Shown here: positions 1 through 4,179 of the stretch, piece after piece
Layout of the letters: every line of letters starts with the position of its first letter
Position numbering within the stretch: the stretch's first letter is position 1
Assembly (NCBI GenBank): GCA_038236965.1
Contig: JBBRZF010000211.1
Coordinates: 1-5,293 of the forward strand
Reading direction: 5' to 3'
Length of the DNA stretch: 5,293 nt
Origin: JBBRZF01 sp038236965
GTDB lineage: Bacteria > Acidobacteriota > Terriglobia > Terriglobales > Acidobacteriaceae
Translations under genes and position numbers: made by a program
Notes under the pieces: model-generated
Seen by the model: only the letters and a program-made list of their open reading frames with translations
Told to the model about the DNA's origin: nothing
Database searches by the model: none

Positions 1-141
1 CGAACGGAACTTGATGTTCGGGTTGTGCTTTCCCAATACCTTCGTGATCGCCGCCGTCAAGGTCGTCTTGCCGTGATCGATATGCCCGATCGTTCCAACG
101 TTCACATGCGGTTTAGTACGGTCAAATTTTTCTTTCGCCAT
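1..141 (-). CDS. tuf: Elongation factor Tu, N-terminal 47 codons (partial)
   Basis: EF-Tu is the cytoplasmic GTPase that carries aminoacyl-tRNA to the ribosomal A site. Only the first 47 residues are inside the window; the gene continues past the left edge. Read on the minus strand, the product begins MAKEKFDRTKPHVNVGTIG, the typical EF-Tu N-terminus, and carries the P-loop GHIDHGKT at residues 19-26, which binds the GTP phosphates. The start is ATG at 141-139. A GGAG (152-155 on the plus strand as ctcc) lies 10 nt upstream, acceptable but slightly far. The gene follows fusA by 88 nt in the same direction, as expected for the last str-operon gene. Nothing odd is visible in this short part. 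Identity is close to certain; whether a second tuf copy exists elsewhere cannot be told. Confidence 0.97.
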   Translation of the reverse strand, partial: MAKEKFDRTKPHVNVGTIGHIDHGKTTLTAAITKVLGKHNPNIKFRS

Positions 142-203
142 TGCTCTCGAGCTCCGTATCTATTTTCTTTGGCAAGCGCTTGTGGTCGCGCTGGTTATTG
201 TTT

Positions 204-219
204 CCGCCCACCCGGACGG
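204..219 (-). other. Small hairpin in the fusA-tuf gap
   Basis: The 88-nt gap between fusA and tuf (142-229) holds a 6-bp inverted repeat with one G-U pair and a 4-nt loop, starting 11 nt after the fusA stop. A second 5-bp stem (agcgc 175-179 with gcgct 188-192, loop 8 nt) lies closer to tuf. Neither is followed by a U-tract in the minus-strand RNA, so neither reads as an intrinsic terminator, and read-through into tuf is expected. A role in mRNA processing or in tuning tuf expression is only a possibility. Confidence 0.3.
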
Positions 220-229
220 CGAAATCAAC

Positions 230-2323
230 TTATCTCGTCTTACCTTGAACCTTGGCTACGATCTCTTCCGCCACGCTGCGAGGTGCTTCTTCGTAGCGAG
301 CGAAATGCATGGAATACGTTGCGCGTCCCTGAGTGCTGGAGCGCATGTTGGTCGCATAACCGAACATCTCCGCCAGGGGAACAATCGCCTTGATGACCTG
401 CGAGCCGGCACGATGTTCCATGCCTTCAATACGTCCACGGCGGCTACTCAGGTCGCCGATGATGGTGCCCATGTACTCTTCCGGCACAACCACTTCGACG
501 GCCATGACCGGTTCCAACAGAACGGGACTGCCCTTGCGAGCGGCTTCCTTGAAGGCCATGGAACCGGCGATCTTGAATGCCATTTCGTTGGAATCGACGT
601 CGTGGTAGCTGCCATCGTACAGGGTCGCCTTGATGTCCACCATTTCGTAGCCGGCGAGGATTCCGCCTTCCATGGCTTCGCGAATACCCTGATCGATCGG
701 CTTAATGAATTCCTTGGGAACCGTGCCGCCGACGGTGTCGTTCACAAACTCGTAACCCTTGCCGGGCTCGTTTGGTTCGAGGCGGATCTTTGCATGTCCG
801 TATTGACCCTTGCCACCGGTCTGACGAATGTACTTGCCTTCCGCTTCGGCCTTTTTGCGGATGGTCTCGCGATAGGCGACTTGCGGTTTGCCGACGTTCG
901 CCTGCACATCGAATTCGCGCATCATGCGGTCCACTAGGATTTCCAAGTGGAGTTCGCCCATGCCGGCGATGATGGTCTGGCCGCTGTCGGGATCCGTGTT
1001 CACGCGGAACGTTGGATCTTCCTGGGCCAGCTTGCCGAGTGCGACGCCCATCTTTTCCTGATCGCTCTTGGTCTTGGGCTCGACGGCAACGCTGATGACA
1101 GGCGCCGGGAACTCGATCGACTCAAGCGTGATGGGATGGTCTTCGTTACAAATCGTGTCGCCGGTCGTGACGTTCCTCAACCCGACGCAGGCACAGATAT
1201 CGCCGGCGAGGATCTCGTGAATCTCTTCGCGCTTGTTGGCGTGCATCTTGAGCAGGCGTCCGATACGTTCGGACTTGGTCTTGCCGCTGTTAAGGACGCT
1301 GTCGCCGGTCTTCAACACGCCGGAATAAACGCGGATGAATGTCAGTTGACCCACGAACGGGTCGGTCATGATCTTGAATGCGAGGGCCGCGAACGGTTCC
1401 TTGTCGTCGGCGTGACGAAGCAGTTCCGAACCATCGTCCGGGTTCAGACCCTTGATCGCTGGAACTTCCAGCGGAGAAGGAAGGAAGTCGATGACCGCGT
1501 CAAGCAGCGGCTGGACGCCCTTGTTCTTGAAAGCGGTACCGCAGATGACCGGGAACAGCTTGAGAGCGAGAACGCTCTTACGGAGCGAATTCTTCAAGTC
1601 CTTCTCGGCAATGGCTTCGCCTTCGATGAACTGGTGCATCAGCTCGTCGCCATCATCGTTTTCGACGATGGTCTCGATGAGGAGCTGGCGGTACTGTTCC
1701 GCCTTCTTCTGCAGTTCGGCCGGGATGTCTTCTTCAACATAGTCGGCGCCCATGGATTCATCGTTCCAGATGATCGCTTTCATCTTGAAGAGATCAACAA
1801 CGCCGCGGAACTTGTCTTCCTGTCCGACGGGGATCTGGATGGCGATGGGACGCGCGTTCAAACGCTTCTTGATGGTGGAAACGGCGTGCTCGAAATCAGC
1901 GCCCGCCTTGTCGATCTTGTTGATGAAACAGAAACGGGGAACGCCGTATTTATCGGCCTGGCGCCACACGGTTTCCGATTGCGGCTCAACGCCGTGAACG
2001 GCGTCGAAAACGGCGACTGCGCCGTCGAGCACGCGAAGCGAGCGCTCCACCTCGGCGGTGAAGTCAACGTGGCCGGGCGTGTCGATGATATTGATGCGAA
2101 CGTCTTTCCACACACAGGTGGTAGCGGCGGAGGTGATAGTGATGCCGCGCTCCTGCTCCTGGGCCATCCAGTCCATGGTCGCGGTGCCTTCGTGCACTTC
2201 ACCGATACGGTGGGTGCGGCCCGTGTAGAACAGGATGCGCTCGGTCGTGGTGGTCTTACCGGCATCGATGTGCGCCATGATGCCGATATTCCTGCAACGC
2301 TCTAATGGAACCTGTCTCGCCAA
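230..2323 (-). CDS. fusA: Elongation factor G (EF-G)
   Basis: EF-G is the GTPase that drives tRNA-mRNA translocation and, with RRF, ribosome recycling. The product is 697 residues, normal for the family. The G domain (about 1-285) shows the P-loop AHIDAGKT (17-24), switch I RGITIT (59-64), DTPGH (81-85, with the catalytic-site His85), NKID (135-138) and a G5-type GTA (262-264). Domain II follows (about 295-400), domain III carries GMGELHLEI (454-462), and domain IV (about 480-605) includes the tip loop SYHDVDS (571-577), whose His573 matches E. coli His583. Domain V has RRGRIEGM (628-635). The start is TTG at 2323-2321. It gives the usual N-terminus (MARQVPLERCRNIGIMAHID), and AGGG lies 8 nt upstream. 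The stop is TAA at 232-230. It sits 137 nt after rpsG and 88 nt before tuf. The position in the str operon and the complete motifs point to the housekeeping EF-G, not a paralogue. Confidence 0.98.
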   Translation of the reverse strand: MARQVPLERCRNIGIMAHIDAGKTTTTERILFYTGRTHRIGEVHEGTATMDWMAQEQERGITITSAATTCVWKDVRINIIDTPGHVDFTAEVERSLRVLDGAVAVFDAVHGVEPQSETVWRQADKYGVPRFCFINKIDKAGADFEHAVSTIKKRLNARPIAIQIPVGQEDKFRGVVDLFKMKAIIWNDESMGADYVEEDIPAELQKKAEQYRQLLIETIVENDDGDELMHQFIEGEAIAEKDLKNSLRKSVLALKLFPVICGTAFKNKGVQPLLDAVIDFLPSPLEVPAIKGLNPDDGSELLRHADDKEPFAALAFKIMTDPFVGQLTFIRVYSGVLKTGDSVLNSGKTKSERIGRLLKMHANKREEIHEILAGDICACVGLRNVTTGDTICNEDHPITLESIEFPAPVISVAVEPKTKSDQEKMGVALGKLAQEDPTFRVNTDPDSGQTIIAGMGELHLEILVDRMMREFDVQANVGKPQVAYRETIRKKAEAEGKYIRQTGGKGQYGHAKIRLEPNEPGKGYEFVNDTVGGTVPKEFIKPIDQGIREAMEGGILAGYEMVDIKATLYDGSYHDVDSNEMAFKIAGSMAFKEAARKGSPVLLEPVMAVEVVVPEEYMGTIIGDLSSRRGRIEGMEHRAGSQVIKAIVPLAEMFGYATNMRSSTQGRATYSMHFARYEEAPRSVAEEIVAKVQGKTR

Positions 2324-2331
2324 AACTCTTA

Positions 2332-2335
2332 CCCT
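2332..2335 (-). promoter_or_regulatory. Ribosome binding site deciding the TTG start of fusA
   Basis: On the minus strand AGGG lies 8 nt before the TTG at 2323-2321. The match to the anti-Shine-Dalgarno is short, but no ATG or GTG near it would give the conserved EF-G N-terminus, so TTG is the best start. A stronger GAGGG lies about 14 nt upstream of the TTG, too far for ideal use. Confidence 0.55.
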
Positions 2336-2433
2336 ATCCCTCTGTGCCCTCGGCGCCCTCGCTTCGGACTCACTACTGATTTATCTCTGCAACCAAAGGG
2401 CGGCTGCATCACCACTCTATTGCCCGGCCCGAT

Positions 2434-2453
2434 TGCGGCTACGATGAGCCGCA
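2434..2453 (-). other. 7-bp hairpin just after rpsG
   Basis: In the minus-strand RNA a perfect 7-bp stem (UGCGGCU with AGCCGCA) closes a 6-nt loop (CAUCGU). It begins 7 nt beyond the rpsG stop codon. No U-run follows, so it is not a classical terminator. It could be an mRNA-stabilising or processing element at the 3' end of the rpsL-rpsG segment. The rest of the 137-nt gap (2324-2433) holds a possible 26-codon ORF (2329-2409) and the fusA ribosome binding site. Confidence 0.4.
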
Positions 2454-2460
2454 CACGCGA

Positions 2461-2931
2461 CTACCAGCGATAGTGCGCAAAAGCCTTATTGGCTTCCGCC
2501 ATGCGATGAACGTCTTCCTTCTTCTTCATTGCGGCGCCCTTGCCGTTAGCGGCGTCCAGCAATTCATTCGTAAGCTTGTCGACCATGCCTTTTTCGGCGC
2601 GGCCGCGAGCGTAGCTGACGATCCAACGGATCGCCAACGAAGTGCGGCGATCGGGATTGACTTCTACGGGCACCTGGTAGTTGGCTCCGCCGACGCGGCG
2701 GGTCTTGACTTCCAGGAGGGGCTTGCAATTCTCGACGGCCTTCTTGAACAGCTTCAAGGCTTCGTCGCCGCCCTTGGACTCCAGCTTGGTCATGGCTTCA
2801 TAGAAGATTCCCTGCGCGGTGCTCTTCTTGCCTTCCCACATCATGGAGTTCACGAACTTGTTCACCAGAGTGGAACCGTACACCGGATCGGCGATCGGCT
2901 CACGCTTCGAGATGTGTCCTTTTCTCGGCAT
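2461..2931 (-). CDS. rpsG: 30S ribosomal protein S7
   Basis: S7 is a primary 16S rRNA binding protein that nucleates assembly of the 30S head and lines the E site and mRNA exit. The product is 156 residues, the usual bacterial length, and basic. The N-terminus MPRKGHISKREPIADPVYGS is typical. The helical core LVNKFVNSMMWEGKKSTAQ starts near residue 22. The rRNA-contacting beta-hairpin VGGANYQVPVEV spans about 80-91 and leads into NPDRRTSLAIRWIV (92-105). The C-terminal helix ends NKAFAHYRW, as in the family. The start is ATG at 2931-2929, with GAGGG 6 nt upstream (2938-2942). The stop is TAG at 2463-2461. It follows rpsL by 68 nt and precedes fusA by 137 nt. In E. coli, S7 represses its operon by binding the rpsL-rpsG intercistronic RNA; whether that happens here is unknown. 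Confidence 0.98.
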   Translation of the reverse strand: MPRKGHISKREPIADPVYGSTLVNKFVNSMMWEGKKSTAQGIFYEAMTKLESKGGDEALKLFKKAVENCKPLLEVKTRRVGGANYQVPVEVNPDRRTSLAIRWIVSYARGRAEKGMVDKLTNELLDAANGKGAAMKKKEDVHRMAEANKAFAHYRW

Positions 2932-2999
2932 CTGCTTCCCTCAAATTCATCCGCGCCCATACGGGCTGCGGCATCCAGCGCAATCGCGCCGGCTAATGT

Positions 3000-3374
3000 C
3001 TATTTCTTCGGGCGCTTGGCGCCGTACTTCGAGCGGCTCTGCTTACGGTTGGCAACGCCGACCGCATCCAGGGTTCCGCGAACAACGTGGTAGCGAACGC
3101 CAGGAAGATCCTTCACGCGGCCGCCACGAATGAGCACAATCGAGTGCTCTTGCAAGTTGTGGCCGACACCAGGAATGTAGGTCGTCACTTCGATACCGTT
3201 GGTCAAACGAACGCGAGCCACCTTACGCAAAGCCGAGTTCGGCTTTTTCGGGGTCTGCGTGTACACGCGGGTGCAAACACCGCGCTTTTGCGGGCACGCC
3301 TGGAGAGCCGGGCTCGCCGTCTTGTAACGCGGCGCGGTGCGACCTTTTCGCACCAATTGATTAAACGTAGGCAC
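3000..3374 (-). CDS. rpsL: 30S ribosomal protein S12
   Basis: S12 sits at the 30S decoding centre and sets translational accuracy; it is the classical streptomycin-resistance target. The product is 124 residues, standard length. It starts MPTFNQLVRKGR and contains TPKKPNSALRK (41-51) and the loop VKDLPGVRYHVVRG (87-100). Lys43 and Lys88, the two residues most often mutated in streptomycin resistance, are wild type, so the protein looks streptomycin-sensitive at these positions. Asp89, the residue methylthiolated by RimO in E. coli, is present. The start is GTG at 3374-3372, fixed by the conserved N-terminus and by a perfect AAGGAG 8 nt upstream. The stop is TAG at 3002-3000. It is the first gene of the operon here: no rpoB/rpoC lies directly upstream, unlike in many bacteria. 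Confidence 0.98.
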   Translation of the reverse strand: MPTFNQLVRKGRTAPRYKTASPALQACPQKRGVCTRVYTQTPKKPNSALRKVARVRLTNGIEVTTYIPGVGHNLQEHSIVLIRGGRVKDLPGVRYHVVRGTLDAVGVANRKQSRSKYGAKRPKK

Positions 3375-3382
3375 TCTTGGAG

Positions 3383-3388
3383 CTCCTT
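3383..3388 (-). promoter_or_regulatory. Shine-Dalgarno sequence deciding the GTG start of rpsL
   Basis: On the minus strand AAGGAG lies exactly 8 nt before the GTG at 3374-3372. This is an optimal core and spacing, and it settles the non-ATG start. It is the strongest ribosome binding site in the window, as expected for the first ribosomal protein gene of the operon. Confidence 0.85.
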
Positions 3389-3483
3389 GTAATTTGGGGC
3401 GGCATTCCGCACGCCACCGGCAGTCGCACTTTCACGCATACGCGCAATCGCACGCTACTGCTTCCAACCCTTGTTAAAGGGAC

Positions 3484-3539
3484 TGGTCATTCTCCGAAAG
3501 CCTTCTGTCGCGCAATGCGACATGGCCGGGGCCTGACCA
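3484..3539 (-). other. Nested inverted repeat in the rpsL leader
   Basis: The outer arms tggtca (3484-3489) and tgacca (3534-3539) are perfect reverse complements. Between them is a perfect 6-bp hairpin, tgtcgc (3506-3511) with gcgaca (3517-3522) and a 5-nt loop, plus a GGCC-rich block at 3524-3533. In minus-strand RNA this could fold as one branched element about 110-165 nt before the rpsL start. No U-tract follows, so there is no evidence that it is a terminator or attenuator. Confidence 0.4.
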
Positions 3540-3544
3540 TACTT

Positions 3545-3570
3545 CCCCGGGCACACAACAACACCCCGGG
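3545..3570 (-). repeat. Twin CCCCGGG blocks 19 bp apart
   Basis: The heptamer ccccggg occurs at 3545-3551 and again at 3564-3570, separated by 12 nt of A/C-rich sequence (plus strand). Because CCCGGG is its own reverse complement, the pair is both a direct and an inverted repeat: it could form a 6-bp RNA stem with a 13-nt loop, or be a paired protein-binding site. Which of these, if either, cannot be decided from sequence. Confidence 0.4.
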
Positions 3571-3612
3571 AATATGAGTTTCCTTGATTCGGCTAGCGAC
3601 GGTGGCGCTGTG

Positions 3613-3628
3613 ACCCGGAAACCCGGAA
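3613..3628. repeat. Perfect 8-bp tandem duplication
   Basis: The octamer acccggaa is repeated twice back to back with no mismatch. It lies within the putative leader, outside any confident gene. A two-unit repeat can arise by slippage and may vary between strains; no function is implied. Confidence 0.5.
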
Positions 3629-3720
3629 GCACTCCGTTTCAACTAACCAGTCCTGCATACCCTTCTGCAATTGCGCAAAAGGTAGCGCAGGTTTTGTTTC
3701 ATCGAGGGAGCCCTGATTGC

Positions 3721-3738
3721 GACCGCCTCGCGGCGATC
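3721..3738 (-). other. 7-bp hairpin with GNRA-type tetraloop in the leader
   Basis: In the minus-strand RNA, GAUCGCC pairs with GGCGGUC (one U-G wobble) around the loop GCGA, which fits the stable GNRA tetraloop class. It lies about 90-110 nt downstream of the predicted transcription start. On the plus strand the loop would read UCGC, not a special tetraloop, which mildly favours function in the str-operon sense RNA. Confidence 0.4.
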
Positions 3739-3834
3739 TTGGGCAAACACTCTTGCAACAAACCGGCAAAACCTTCACCGGAAACCATCACGAGAAAGCT
3801 CGGATGGAGAAAGACTGACTCGCAGAACCTAACA

Positions 3835-3863
3835 AATATAGCAACTCAGCTTGCAACCGTCAA
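3835..3863 (-). promoter_or_regulatory. Strong sigma-70-type promoter, likely for the str operon
   Basis: Read on the minus strand: -35 TTGACG (3863-3858, 5 of 6 to consensus), a 17-nt spacer, and -10 TATATT (3840-3835, 5 of 6). TGC sits directly before the -10, giving an extended -10. An AT-rich block (attaaattt, 3874-3882) lies at about -46 to -54, where an UP element would be. The predicted start is near 3828. This is by far the best promoter I found in the window; it points at rpsL, and no other gene lies between. Strong promoters are expected for str operons. Direct mapping of the 5' end would settle it. Confidence 0.7.
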
Positions 3864-4093
3864 CCGCGATGGCATTAAATTTGCCTTCGATGATGACGAG
3901 GTCGATTCTATCACGACTTTCCGCACCTATCGATACACTAAATCGCTGAAGAACCGCATTGAGAGTAAGGAATCCGTCCCACGCAATCCTATCGCGAACG
4001 CAAGTGGTTCCGCAAAAGTAATTTCCGGCATCACCGGATGAGCGTCCAAAAGGTAAATGGTCCTCGAAGAGGAACTAAGCAGCGCCCTCCAAC
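3864..4093. other. Intergenic stretch between the two divergent promoters
   Basis: I see no gene here that I can support. It holds the AT-rich block at 3874-3882 near the minus-strand promoter, a 5-bp inverted repeat tccgg/ccgga at 4024-4038, and another 5-bp stem, tcctc/gagga, with a 3-nt loop at 4061-4073. Neither stem is followed by a T-run on either strand. An open plus-strand frame runs through to 4041 without coding support. Confidence 0.4.
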
Positions 4094-4122
4094 TTGCCGA
4101 AACGCTGCCTAGCCTCTACACT
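4094..4122 (+). promoter_or_regulatory. Candidate sigma-70-type promoter of the lipoprotein gene
   Basis: TTGCCG (4094-4099) and TACACT (4117-4122) each match 4 of 6 consensus bases and are spaced exactly 17 nt. The predicted start, near 4129, leaves about 50 nt before the ATG at 4180. The -35 is bracketed by the inverted repeat gcagcg (4079-4084) and cgctgc (4103-4108). The match is moderate, so chance is possible, but position and spacing suit the downstream gene. Confidence 0.45.
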
Positions 4123-4179
4123 GATTTTTTCCACTGAACATATTCGACCGTGGGGCTTCTGTGCTCGCGGGGAGGTTAC

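Larger units (their letters stand above)
3375..3828 (-). other. Putative long 5' leader of the str operon (non-coding)
   Basis: If transcription starts from the promoter at 3835-3863, the mRNA has about 450 untranslated nt before rpsL. I see no convincing ORF on the minus strand here, and no tRNA or rRNA signature. The stretch does hold several inverted repeats: a 7-bp stem with a GCGA loop (3721-3738), a 5-bp stem (3672-3689), two CCCGGG blocks (3545-3570), and a nested stem (3484-3539). An open frame on the plus strand covers 3574-4041, but it has no ribosome binding site and about 50% GC at third positions, so I do not call it a gene. The leader interpretation depends wholly on the promoter call. 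The alternatives are an unrecognised closer promoter or a separate small RNA. Confidence 0.45.

Noticed and set aside
182..937. 251-codon plus-strand open frame opposite the 3' part of fusA
   Set aside because: Antisense shadow of EF-G domains IV-V, with no independent evidence.
947..2305. 452-codon plus-strand open frame opposite fusA
   Set aside because: It is a mirror of the EF-G coding strand, caused by codon bias; the minus-strand EF-G is unambiguous.
2370..2400. Internal promoter before fusA around the AT-rich gataaatc
   Set aside because: No acceptable -35 at 16-18 nt spacing.
2473..3093. 206-codon plus-strand open frame across rpsG and the end of rpsL
   Set aside because: Antisense shadow spanning two certain genes and their spacer.
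3489..3515. Weak minus-strand promoter closer to rpsL (TTGCGC with GAGAAT-like -10)
   Set aside because: The spacing is 15 nt and the hexamers match poorly; far weaker than the promoter at 3835-3863.
3593..3778. 61-codon minus-strand frame with a GTG start in the leader
   Set aside because: It has no good ribosome binding site, an amino-acid mix without any family resemblance, and ends far from rpsL. More likely chance.
3574..4041. 155-codon plus-strand open frame
   Set aside because: There is no ribosome binding site before the ATG, third-position GC is about 50%, the product shows no recognisable motif, and it lies antisense across the strong minus-strand promoter. A real hypothetical gene cannot be excluded, but I give it about 15%.
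4123..4130. T-run (gatttttt) as an intrinsic terminator
   Set aside because: The nearest inverted repeat (4079-4108) has an 18-nt loop and ends well before the T-run, so the geometry is wrong. The T-run lies in the predicted start region of the lipoprotein transcript.
3375..4179. tRNA, CRISPR array or insertion-sequence remnant in the intergenic region
   Set aside because: No T-arm or acceptor pairing, no spaced identical repeats longer than 8 bp, and no terminal inverted repeats or transposase fragments were seen.
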